From Dehalococcoidia bacterium (lineage in GTDB: Bacteria; Chloroflexota; Dehalococcoidia; UBA3495), in assembly GCA_028822675.1 (NCBI GenBank), contig JAPKDE010000036.1:1-16904 (forward strand): a stretch of 16,904 nt of DNA, read 5' to 3'. Positions 1-8,667 of this stretch are shown in pieces (position 1 is the stretch's first letter; every line of letters starts with the position of its first letter). Made by a program: the position numbers and the translations under genes. The notes beneath the pieces are model-generated. The model saw nothing but the letters and a program-made list of their open reading frames with translations. It was not told the DNA's origin and made no database searches.

Positions 1-325
1 AGTTGAACTCCAAACATGGCCCAACGGTCGCTGATGCACTCAGGGATCTCTCTATGGCTTTAGCCCGCTTGGCCTTTGGGTTGATCCCCAGCTTAGCCGC
101 CAAATCAGCGTTGGATGGTTCAACCAATATCGAACCATCTTCAAAAACGATGGTCGGGATAATCTGCTTGACGTCGTTCAGTTCCTGGACTTTGTTACGG
201 CCTTCTTCATCGTCGTCGATATTGACCCAGTTAAAGCGGATGCGCTGTTCCCCAAGAAATTGCTTTGACTGTCTGCAGTCGGGGCACCAAGGTGCGCCGT
301 AGACTGTGATTTCAGGTTGTTCCAT
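1..325 (-). CDS. Glutaredoxin-like thiol-disulfide protein (partial, runs off left edge)
   Basis: Reading leftward from an ATG at 325 gives 108 residues with no stop before the window edge. The N-terminus has the thioredoxin-fold signature: a first strand, then APWCPDC with the CPDC redox pair at Cys14 and Cys17, and a cis-proline segment (IIPTIVFEDGS) near residues 60-70. This is the arrangement of glutaredoxin/mycoredoxin-type disulfide reductases. A GGAGA ribosome site (335-331) lies 5 nt before the start. In related bacteria such a domain is often fused in front of a thioredoxin-reductase-like FAD domain. The visible tail (after about residue 83) does not look like the start of such a domain, so a stand-alone protein is possible, but the true end is not visible. 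The upstream neighbour is the S9 peptidase on the same strand, 105 bp away. Confidence 0.8.
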   Translation of the reverse strand, partial: MEQPEITVYGAPWCPDCRQSKQFLGEQRIRFNWVNIDDDEEGRNKVQELNDVKQIIPTIVFEDGSILVEPSNADLAAKLGINPKAKRAKAIERSLSASATVGPCLEFN

Positions 326-336
326 ATGGTTCTCCA

Positions 337-366
337 GACACCAAAAAGGTCTGTGTTATTGGTGTC
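337..366. repeat. Inverted repeat between the S9 peptidase and the glutaredoxin gene
   Basis: GACACCAA at 337-344 and TTGGTGTC at 359-366 form a perfect 8-bp stem around a 14-nt loop. It sits just upstream of the glutaredoxin ribosome site, in the gap after the peptidase stop. It could be a weak terminator or attenuator for the peptidase transcript, or an operator. There is no T-tract, so the role is open. Confidence 0.35.
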
Positions 367-430
367 GCTCTAGAACTATGGTTGCTCTTTGATCATTTTA
401 GGTGCCACCCCCGCAACCAATCGAGACCAT

Positions 431-2383
<1,953 letters not shown>

Positions 2384-2448
2384 GGGTTTTTCTCCTAACT
2401 GAGTGGTCAACGGGATGGGCGTATTGGGACAACAGCGGTATAAGGCAA

Positions 2449-2477
2449 ATTATAGCGGTGGCCCCAACCTGGGTAAA
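2449..2477 (-). promoter_or_regulatory. Candidate promoter of the S9 peptidase
   Basis: Read on the minus strand, TTTACC (2477-2472) and a perfect TATAAT (2454-2449) are separated by 17 nt. The likely transcription start near 2442 leaves a leader of roughly 60 nt before the ATG at 2383. Confidence 0.55.
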
Positions 2478-2493
2478 AGACTCTGGCTGCCGA

Positions 2494-2522
2494 TTGACCG
2501 CCACCTTGCCTACCCCTATATT
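2494..2522 (+). promoter_or_regulatory. Candidate promoter of the metallo-hydrolase/redoxin pair
   Basis: TTGACC (2494-2499) and TATATT (2517-2522) are separated by exactly 17 nt, each matching five of six consensus bases of a housekeeping sigma promoter. The expected start near 2529 gives a leader of about 60 nt. It diverges from the peptidase promoter. Confidence 0.6.
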
Positions 2523-2589
2523 TGTTCCATCCCAGTTTACGGATTAATTTTACAGCCTTGTTTGACCACCCCATTTGAAAGGAAAACAC

Positions 2590-3537
2590 ATGAGCACTGG
2601 CCATGCCCACAGCTCTTCACAATTGCCTCCACCTACTATGGAGGAGGTTAGCCCTGGCATTTACGCCTACGTCCAACTGGACGGTAGTTGGGGTCTGAAT
2701 AACACCGGTTTCATCAAGGGTCCAAGCGGCCTGACCATGATTGACACCTGCTTCACCGAGGCACGGACTCGGTCCTACCTAGAGGCCGTCCGTCGCGTGT
2801 CGCCGTTGCCTATGAAAAACCTGATTAACACCCACCATCACGGTGACCACACCCACGGCAATTACCTGGTGACCGAAGCTTCGATCATCGGGCATGAATT
2901 GTGCCGCCAGTCCGTCATCGAGACCGGTTTGCAGTCGCTGCATCCCTTATTCCCAAATGTGGAATGGGGGGACTTGGAACTGGCCCCACCGACCATAACC
3001 TTCAAAGACCAGATGGACCTCTATGCCGGTACCGACGGCGATCTCAAGATTGAGCTTATTTTCATGGGGCCCGCGCACACCACCAACGACATCGTTGCCT
3101 GGCTGCCAGAACGCAAGCTGCTCTTCGCCGGTGACTTGCTGTTCAACCAGGGAACCCCGTTTGTGGCGATGGGTTCTGTTTCTGGTTCCCTGCAGGCTAT
3201 CAAGCGGCTCAGAGAATTGGGCGCTGAAACCATCATCCCAGGCCATGGCTCGGTCTGTGGCCCGGAGGTTATGGACGATGTTGAGGCCTACCTGACGTTG
3301 ATCCAAGACACCGCCAGGGGAGCCTTTGAAGCTGGATTAACGCCGTTGGACGCCTCACGCCAGACTGACCTAGGGCGGTTCTCTGAGTGGCACGACGCCG
3401 AACGCATCGCCGGAAACCTGCACCGTGCCTATTCCGAATTACGCTGGGAGCCACTTGGAACAAAGTTGGACTTGGCGCCAATGGTTGCGGATATGGTTTC
3501 GCTAAACGGAGGCCGTCCTGTTAGGTGTTTGGCCTAG
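2590..3537 (+). CDS. Metallo-beta-lactamase-fold hydrolase
   Basis: A 315-residue MBL-fold enzyme with the complete dinuclear metal site: THHHGDH (His82, His84, Asp86, His87), a histidine in GPAHTTND (His163), an aspartate in LLFAGDLLF (Asp182) and a histidine in IPGHGS (His219). This composition fits the broad glyoxalase II/quinoprotein-relay-like hydrolases (COG0491 type). The substrate cannot be read from sequence. The ATG at 2590 follows AAAGGA closely; a TTG at 2575 in the same frame overlaps that ribosome site and is less likely. No signal peptide is visible. The redoxin gene starts about 55 bp downstream on the same strand without an obvious terminator, so the two are probably cotranscribed, which may link this hydrolase to peroxide or thiol metabolism. 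Confidence 0.92.
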   Translation: MSTGHAHSSSQLPPPTMEEVSPGIYAYVQLDGSWGLNNTGFIKGPSGLTMIDTCFTEARTRSYLEAVRRVSPLPMKNLINTHHHGDHTHGNYLVTEASIIGHELCRQSVIETGLQSLHPLFPNVEWGDLELAPPTITFKDQMDLYAGTDGDLKIELIFMGPAHTTNDIVAWLPERKLLFAGDLLFNQGTPFVAMGSVSGSLQAIKRLRELGAETIIPGHGSVCGPEVMDDVEAYLTLIQDTARGAFEAGLTPLDASRQTDLGRFSEWHDAERIAGNLHRAYSELRWEPLGTKLDLAPMVADMVSLNGGRPVRCLA

Positions 3538-3592
3538 CCATCCCCGCCAAAGACCCATCCAGGCATGCTTAGCCAAGAGGCAATATTTAATC

Positions 3593-4153
3593 TTGGCCGC
3601 GTTGGTCATTGCTCTCGCTATTACCGCTTGCGCCAACTCTTCTCAGGCCCAGGTCCAGACCGATTCACCTACAACCAACAATTCGACGTCGCCCGAGGCT
3701 GCTCAGCAGTTCACTCTGCCAACCGGGCTTAACGGCGAAGTCTCGCTTGCCTCATACGCCGGCAAGCAAAACGTTGTTCTGGTGTTCTACCGGGGGTTCT
3801 GGTGAATCGATTGCCGAGAACAACTCGTTGAGTTGAAAAAAGATTATGGCTCCATCAGCGCGTTAGATGCTGAGATATTGGCGGTAAGCACCGACAATAT
3901 GGACCGGGCCGAGCACGCCCTGGAGTACCTTGACCTGGGTTTTCCGATTCTGTTCGACCCGGAAACAGAAGTGGTGGAGAGCTATGGAGTCTATAACCTG
4001 TTGCGCGATCGCCTAGCCACGCCGTCCGTGTTTATCATCGACAAAGCTGGCAATATCCGCTGGAAATACATCGGCAAGAGATACACCGACCGCCCAACCA
4101 ACGGTCAAATTATTGCGCAGTTGGAAGCCATTCAGGCAAGCGAGCCTAGTTAG
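3593..4153 (+). CDS. Peroxiredoxin-like redoxin lipoprotein, predicted selenoprotein (in-frame TGA at 3803-3805)
   Basis: One continuous frame of 186 residues interrupted only by TGA at 3803-3805. Before the TGA: a hydrophobic signal segment, a lipobox ITAC (Cys13), a Thr/Ser/Asn-rich linker, then the first strands of a thioredoxin fold ending VLVFYRGFW. After it: IDCREQLVEL and the rest of an AhpC/TSA-type redoxin (EILAVSTDN, FPILFDPE, LATPSVFIIDKAGNIRW). Family members read YRG-x-W-C-x-x-C-R-x-Q-L here, so the TGA falls exactly on the first redox cysteine, giving U71-x-x-C74. This points to selenocysteine rather than a broken gene. The protein probably reduces peroxides or disulfides outside the membrane. 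The start is uncertain: the only canonical start in frame is TTG 3593, with AAGAGG 12 nt upstream. That choice omits the positively charged Lys-Arg encoded just upstream, which would suit a lipoprotein signal. A cysteine-to-stop mutation or sequencing error is the alternative. Confidence 0.82.
3806..3845 (+). promoter_or_regulatory. SECIS-like element downstream of the TGA codon
   Basis: CAACTC (3821-3826), loop GTT (3827-3829) and GAGTTG (3830-3835) form a perfect 6-bp hairpin within the coding frame. The apical loop begins 21 nt after the TGA and its first base is G. Bacterial SECIS elements are known to have an apical loop roughly 16-37 nt after UGA, a short upper stem and a G among the first loop bases, so all three criteria are met. 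An AATC/GATT pairing (3805-3808 with 3842-3845) could close a lower stem. The hairpin would recruit SelB with selenocysteyl-tRNA. SelA, SelB, SelC and SelD are not in the window. Confidence 0.6.
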
Positions 4154-4167
4154 CTCGTAATCGACGT

Positions 4168-5865
4168 CTAGCCGAAGAGCTCGTCCACTTTGCGCTTTTT
4201 CTCTTCGTCTGAATCACCGCCGCCTTGGATGGTCTCGTAGAACGCAGTGCCATATTCGCGGATGCGCACCACCACCGGCAGCGGCAGGGCATGACCGAAC
4301 ACCAGCGCCTGCTGCTTGGACTCCAATCGAGATAAGACCGAGCGGAGCGCCCGACTGCCCGAAGTCCCAGAAAGCACTGCGTCAATGTCTCGTTCGTTGT
4401 CCAAAAGACAACTGAACCTGGTGCCCACTTGGCTAAGAACTTCAGAGTCGATGCCGCTGGGTCGCTGGTCAATGACCATCAGCGTGACGTTGTACTTTCT
4501 GAGTTCTCTGGCAATGATTCCGAAGATGGTCTGGGAGGCGACGGCCGAATTCAAGAATTTGTGCGCCTCTTCAATGACTATCACCAACGGACGCGGTTCT
4601 TTGCCTGCCCCACCCATGGCCGACTCTTTGGCCTCGACGTATTTGCGGTGTATGCGGCGGGTGAGCAGGTTGCTGACCAGGATGTAAGCGGCTTCATCAT
4701 CGCCGTAGCGGCCAAACTCCAACACCACATGCTGTCCGCGTTCAAGGTGCTCAATCATCTGGGCGGCGGTGTCCACACGGCTGTGCTCCACCATGAACCC
4801 GTGGCGGGTGAACCGGCCCATGCGGTTATAGAGCGCGCGCAATGCGCCAGCGTTGACCTGCAGTTCTTCAGCCAATTCCAGCAACGAACCGTTCTTGCCC
4901 GCGTCTAAGAACTCCTTGAGCCAGTTGTCCTCACCGAATTTCTCGCGCAGGTTATAGGCGGCAGAGGCAGCAACTTCAGACAGGTTCAGCGACTCCCTAA
5001 GCAGTTCCACATCCTCTGGTTCAATGTGGTTGTACCCAATTTTCACCGTTTCGTCAGTTGAAAGCCCTCGTCTCCGAGAGTGTTCTTCATCCAGGGTAAA
5101 TGTAGAGACTTTGGCGCCGAATAGCTGCTTCAGGCCTTTGACCGTTACACCCTTGTCGGTGTCCTGGCCCTGCCAGCCGTATTCGCTGTGCATGTCAAAT
5201 ATCAGCGACGACGCCTGGCCACTCTGCACAATGCCCGTAAGCAACAACCGGGTTAAGAAGGTCTTGCCGGTGCCGCTCTTGCCGAATACGCCGATGGACC
5301 GCTTGACCAACTCTCCCAAATCCAGGCAAAGCTTGGTCTCCATATCGAGGGGGCTGCCAATCCAGAAATTCCCGTCTTCCTCGCTGCCGAAGACTGTTTC
5401 AACATCCTCTTGGGAGGCGGTGTACGCTCGCGAGAAGTGGGAGGGTATGCTCTTGGCCGCCGCTGGGCCTTGCTCGTCTCCAACCACGTCCGGCAGGGTC
5501 AATTGGGGCAGCACTGATATTGTGCCGAAAGCCACGGTTCCCTGTAACGCCTGAATGACAAACGGGTCGTCTGACGGCAATGGTGTGAATTTCATGCGTG
5601 GGTCGGTGCTGCCCAAGCCAATGTCAGTTACCACACCAAAAAAGCGGTTGTCGGTGCCCTGAAGAGTCACAAATGTCCCGACTTTTATCTGCTCCACTGA
5701 AACGCCGGGATCCAGCCTGACTTCAACGCCGTTGGAGACCGACCCCTCGATGACCATTCCCAGCGGCTGGCCCCTTTGGGCAACAATCTGATGGGTGTCT
5801 ACGCCGTTGGTTTCCGGGTTGGAATTTCCATTTGATTCCCGGTTTAAATTATTAGGCAGCGTCAC
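4168..5865 (-). CDS. HerA-like ATPase/helicase (DUF87 central domain)
   Basis: A 565-residue protein. Residues ~25-125 look like a HAS-barrel (beta-rich, PLGMVIEGSVSNGVEVRL). A hexameric HerA/FtsK-class ATPase core follows: Walker A GKSGTGKT at 195-202, Walker B with catalytic acids IVIEEAH at 429-435, a sensor-like DQRPSG at 466-471, and GTRFSCLL with its conserved arginine. HerA-type motors translocate DNA, in archaea with the NurA nuclease. Here no nuclease is next to it; the partner is a HAS-barrel protein. The GTG start overlaps the TGA stop of the upstream gene (GTGA), with GGAG about 9 nt before it, so translation is coupled. The acidic/lysine-rich tail (DSDEEKKRK) is unstructured. The gene converges with the redoxin gene, only 14 bp between their stops. 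Confidence 0.9.
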   Translation of the reverse strand: MTLPNNLNRESNGNSNPETNGVDTHQIVAQRGQPLGMVIEGSVSNGVEVRLDPGVSVEQIKVGTFVTLQGTDNRFFGVVTDIGLGSTDPRMKFTPLPSDDPFVIQALQGTVAFGTISVLPQLTLPDVVGDEQGPAAAKSIPSHFSRAYTASQEDVETVFGSEEDGNFWIGSPLDMETKLCLDLGELVKRSIGVFGKSGTGKTFLTRLLLTGIVQSGQASSLIFDMHSEYGWQGQDTDKGVTVKGLKQLFGAKVSTFTLDEEHSRRRGLSTDETVKIGYNHIEPEDVELLRESLNLSEVAASAAYNLREKFGEDNWLKEFLDAGKNGSLLELAEELQVNAGALRALYNRMGRFTRHGFMVEHSRVDTAAQMIEHLERGQHVVLEFGRYGDDEAAYILVSNLLTRRIHRKYVEAKESAMGGAGKEPRPLVIVIEEAHKFLNSAVASQTIFGIIARELRKYNVTLMVIDQRPSGIDSEVLSQVGTRFSCLLDNERDIDAVLSGTSGSRALRSVLSRLESKQQALVFGHALPLPVVVRIREYGTAFYETIQGGGDSDEEKKRKVDELFG

Positions 5866-6476
5866 GGTGAGATTCTCCGCAGGATGGCATTCAACCGGGC
5901 AACGTCGGCAGCTAGTTCTACGGCCAGCGTCCGGCAGGCTTGAGCCAGAAAATAGTTTGGCTGGTCATGGGAAGTGGCCGCTTGGCGAATGCAAGCGCCC
6001 ACGATCTCGTCGGCGTGGGAAACGTCAGAATTGAGCAGCAGCCGCAGCAAATCTAGGTGGCTGGTGAATCCGGCTATCTCTTCCGGGCTGCAGGCATAGA
6101 CGAACGAATGCACGCGGGGTGGCCTTGGCGGGAGGTACTGCCGGGTAACGCCGTCTTCTATGTGGCCGGCGATATAGACTTCAAACCTGGAAGTGAGCAA
6201 CCGGGCCAGTTGGGGGTTGTCTCTAATGACATCTTCTTCAGAGTCGGCATCTTCGCCCCTGGCCAACACCGGGCGGGCCGAGTCCAACGGCTCGGTGGTC
6301 ACGGTACCAACAACGCCGTAGATGTCTGGCGAGTCGGTGCGTACAAGTCCGCCAAGTGCCGGCGCGCCTTCTAGCTGATAGCACTGGGCCATGAACGAGG
6401 TTGAAGTGGACTCTACTACCTCTCCCACCCTGCGTTCCATCAACTGGCCAGTGCCATTTCCGGAAGCTGTGGTCAT
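5862..6476 (-). CDS. HAS-barrel domain protein, partner of the HerA-like ATPase
   Basis: A 204-residue protein. The N-terminal half is a HAS-barrel-like beta domain (GEVVESTSTSFMAQCYQLEGAP, YGVVGTVTTEPLDSARP). A diagnostic YLPPRPPRVHSFVYAC segment follows at ~114-129, then a helical C-terminus (LDLLRLLL, DEIVGACIR, CRTLAVELAADVARLNAILRRI). I recognise this from the cyanobacterial/Chloroflexi family annotated only as HAS-barrel domain-containing protein, next to a HerA-like ATPase. HAS barrels are known as assembly modules in HerA and F1 ATPases, so it probably helps the ATPase assemble or contact its substrate; that is inference. The ATG at 6476 has no clear ribosome site, so the message may have little or no leader. 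The stop overlaps the ATPase start by 4 nt. Confidence 0.82.
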   Translation of the reverse strand: MTTASGNGTGQLMERRVGEVVESTSTSFMAQCYQLEGAPALGGLVRTDSPDIYGVVGTVTTEPLDSARPVLARGEDADSEEDVIRDNPQLARLLTSRFEVYIAGHIEDGVTRQYLPPRPPRVHSFVYACSPEEIAGFTSHLDLLRLLLNSDVSHADEIVGACIRQAATSHDQPNYFLAQACRTLAVELAADVARLNAILRRISP

Positions 6477-6640
6477 CTAACGAGCACCGAGGACACAGCA
6501 GCGCCGATGCCTGTGTGATTCGCCCCGAACTTACGGCCCATCCTCAACCCTACCTCTATAATCCCACGCGCATAACTTGAGCCCAATCAGTCTGAAATAG
6601 AACGACTGAAACTCATGCTGGCAACGATATCACAATATTT

Positions 6641-6679
6641 AAACTGGCTCCCGGTGTCAATGTCACCGGGAGCCAGTTT
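6641..6679 (-). terminator. Hairpin terminator after the P450 gene
   Basis: AAACTGGCTCCCGGTG (6641-6656) pairs perfectly with CACCGGGAGCCAGTTT (6664-6679), a 16-bp stem with a 7-nt loop. On the minus strand it follows the P450 stop by about 40 nt and is trailed by an A/T-rich run rather than a clean T-tract. The rest of 6477-6718 shows no gene; it should hold the promoter of the HAS-barrel/HerA operon, but I see no convincing -35/-10 pair. Confidence 0.75.
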
Positions 6680-6718
6680 GTGTGCTTAATTTGGGGCTGC
6701 CTGCAGGTTGTTTGCTAG

Positions 6719-7942
6719 CTAGTTTAGTGAAACCGGCAGGTCCTTTATGGAACGGAAGGTGATGCTGGGCTGGTACTCCATATCGTGGGTTTTCAGTTGC
6801 AAATTGGGGTACCGCTCGGCCAGTGCGCTAAACACCTCTTGCCCTTCAACCCTGGCGATGGTCGCGCCCAGACAGTGGTGGACGCCCGAGCCAAAGGCCA
6901 CGTGGGGGTTGGGCCACCGGGTGATGTCCATGGTGTTTGGGTTCTCAAACTTGTTGGGGTCGCGGTTTGCGGAGGACATGAACCAACGAATCCGGTCGTT
7001 TTTCTTGATCTGCTTGCCGCGCATCTCCACGTCTTCGGTGGCCAAACGCTGGATGGACTTCACCGGGGAATCGTAACGCAGAGCTTCCTCAGTGGCGCGG
7101 ACCATTAAACCCTGAGGGTCGCTCTTCAGCATGTTCCACTGGTCTCGGTTGTTCATGAACGCCAGCGTGCCGTTGCAGATCAGGTTAATGGTAGTCTCGT
7201 GACCCGCCAGCAGCAGCAATGACGTATTCACCAGCACCTGTTCGCGGGTGAATACACCAGATTTCTCGCCGCTGGCAAGCACAGATATAAAGTCATCTTT
7301 GGGGTCTTTGATCCGCTCTTCGACCATGGGGTTCACGTAGTCGACCATGCCCTTCATGCCTTCGGTCAACTCGCGCATCCGGTCCGGTTCGCCGCGGCCG
7401 ATGTTGAGCAATTGCTCAGCCAGCATGCGGATATGGGGACGCTCAGATTCGGGCACGCCCATCATTTCGGCAATGACTAGCACGGGTAGCGGCACCGCCA
7501 AATCCCGCATCAGGTCAATCTCTCCGCCCCTAGCTTCGGCATCATCCAGAAGCTGTTTGATGGCGGATTTCACCAAGGGACGCCACTCTTCCATCGACTT
7601 GGGAGTGAAGTAGCCGTGTACCACCTTCCGCATCTCGAGATGCTCCGGTCGGTCGTACTGGATGAATTGTTTACCGTTAAAGGCCCGCACGTATTCGTAC
7701 AGTTCGGTGTCAGACTCGTAGATCGCGGGGTACGCCGGCCTTGGGTCATTAACGAACACTGAGCTGGAGAATTGTTCGTGGTTACGGGTCAGCCAGACCA
7801 GGTCATCGTGCCTGGTTATCACCCACAATTCGTAGAGTTCATTCCAGTGTACCGGGTCTTCATCTCTGATACGACCGTAATAGCGATAGGGATCCTGAAT
7901 AACGTCTGCGGTGAACATATCATCGTTGATAGTCGTTACCAT
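6719..7942 (-). CDS. Cytochrome P450 (bacterial soluble class)
   Basis: A 407-residue P450 with every core motif: C-helix HLEMRKVVH (101-109), I-helix oxygen-activation AGHETT (246-251), K-helix EALR (286-289), the meander before FENPNTMDITRWP (332-344) and the heme loop AFGSGVHHCLG with proximal Cys357. It lacks a membrane anchor, as is usual for bacterial enzymes fed by ferredoxin and ferredoxin reductase; neither is nearby. The substrate is unknown; the FGSGVHHCLGATIAR style resembles CYP families acting on lipids, terpenes or polyketides. I place the start at ATG 7942 because this gives the normal length and N-terminus; the open frame extends to a TTG at 8017, which would add 25 atypical residues. 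A perfect TTGACA (8017-8012, minus) lies upstream but without a good -10 at the right distance. The gene is monocistronic, with its own terminator. Confidence 0.94.
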   Translation of the reverse strand: MVTTINDDMFTADVIQDPYRYYGRIRDEDPVHWNELYELWVITRHDDLVWLTRNHEQFSSSVFVNDPRPAYPAIYESDTELYEYVRAFNGKQFIQYDRPEHLEMRKVVHGYFTPKSMEEWRPLVKSAIKQLLDDAEARGGEIDLMRDLAVPLPVLVIAEMMGVPESERPHIRMLAEQLLNIGRGEPDRMRELTEGMKGMVDYVNPMVEERIKDPKDDFISVLASGEKSGVFTREQVLVNTSLLLLAGHETTINLICNGTLAFMNNRDQWNMLKSDPQGLMVRATEEALRYDSPVKSIQRLATEDVEMRGKQIKKNDRIRWFMSSANRDPNKFENPNTMDITRWPNPHVAFGSGVHHCLGATIARVEGQEVFSALAERYPNLQLKTHDMEYQPSITFRSIKDLPVSLN

Positions 7943-8121
7943 TACGCCCCCAAAAAGTGTCGATTTGAGCCTGAATATAGTAGGTGAAACCCTAGTCTTA
8001 TAATGATTATTTGTCAATGCAATATAGGTATCAGATGAAGAGGCTTTTGCAAGATTATAGAAATTATTAAACCAAGCTGGTAACAGCTAGGGAATTATCG
8101 TATTATTTCCGCATCAAAGAC

Positions 8122-8451
8122 ATGATTGTATCCGGGGGAGAAAACATCTACCCCAGAATGATTGAAGAGGTGTTGTTCAAACACCCGGCCATCGCCGATG
8201 CCGCAGTGATTGGAGTACCCAACGATCAGTTGGGTGAGACGGTTAAAGCTATCGTTCAATTGCGTGAGGGAGCATCGGTTACAGAGGTAGATATCATAGA
8301 GTTTTGCCGGGGCCCATTGGGCGGGTTCGAACGTCCCACATCGGTTGACTTCATCGACAGCCTGCCCAGAAACGCCTCAGGCAAGGTGTTGAAACGCGAA
8401 CTTAGAGAGCCTTACTGGGTGGGCCAAAGCCGTAGGGTTGCCGGATCATAA
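8122..8451 (+). pseudogene. Orphan C-terminal domain of an acyl-CoA synthetase (AMP-forming), N-terminal part missing
   Basis: A 109-residue open frame that is the C-terminal lid domain of an adenylate-forming enzyme. It begins [13 protein letters not shown] (hinge region plus the GGENIYP motif) and ends with [13 protein letters not shown], which contains the catalytic lysine. These enzymes are normally 500-550 residues and need the large N-terminal domain for ATP and acid binding; none is present. Upstream the frame reads only about 17 codons from a TAA at 8068-8070, with degraded resemblance (YYF before the KDM). This is best read as the 3' remnant of a deleted fatty-acyl-CoA ligase gene. 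A stand-alone expressed domain is possible because the frame is intact and an ATG lies at 8122, but no ribosome site precedes it. It lies head-to-head with the P450 gene across an A/T-rich gap (7943-8121). Confidence 0.75.
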
Positions 8452-8578
8452 TTCGTCCACGTTAATCTCAGTATTAGGCGCATATCATCCACATCATCGT
8501 CGACGTAAGTTAGGTGGTGCCGGGTTCCAAAAACAGGGGAAGGTTGAAACAGCCTCGCCAATAGGGCCAAATGACTCT

Positions 8579-8607
8579 TTGTAATTCTCTGGGCTAAGAT
8601 GGATAAT
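8579..8607 (+). promoter_or_regulatory. Candidate promoter of the cobalamin/radical-SAM-like gene
   Basis: TTGTAA (8579-8584) and GATAAT (8602-8607) are separated by 17 nt. A start near 8614 would place the 8620-8640 hairpin at the very 5' end of the message. Confidence 0.4.
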
Positions 8608-8619
8608 TGGCCAGTCTTA

Positions 8620-8640
8620 GTCGGTTTGTACCAGACCGAC
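8620..8640. repeat. Short inverted repeat in the leader of the radical-SAM-like gene
   Basis: GTCGGTTTG and CAGACCGAC pair over 9 bp (one G-U if RNA) around the loop TAC. It lies 27 nt before the ATG at 8668 and just after a candidate promoter. It could be an operator or a 5' leader hairpin. Confidence 0.4.
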
Positions 8641-8667
8641 ATCCATTCGCCAACTATGGAGTACTGA

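Noticed and set aside
3593..3805. A 70-residue lipoprotein-like gene ending at TGA, and a separate 106-residue gene starting at 3833
   Set aside because: Both lie in the same frame and the 9 codons between them encode the conserved IDCREQLVE of the redoxin family, so they are one gene with a recoded TGA.
3803..3805. Alternative genetic code (TGA read as Trp or Gly)
   Set aside because: TGA terminates the MFS gene (10046) and the HAS-barrel gene (5862) at sensible places, and Trp or Gly would not restore the redox cysteine position.
4429..4908. Plus-strand open frame of 159 codons opposite the HerA-like ATPase
   Set aside because: It is antisense to a gene with clear Walker motifs, has no recognisable domain or ribosome site, and is explained by codon bias of the opposite strand.
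5024..5554. Plus-strand open frame of 176 codons
   Set aside because: Antisense shadow of the Walker A region of the HerA-like gene; no protein-like features.
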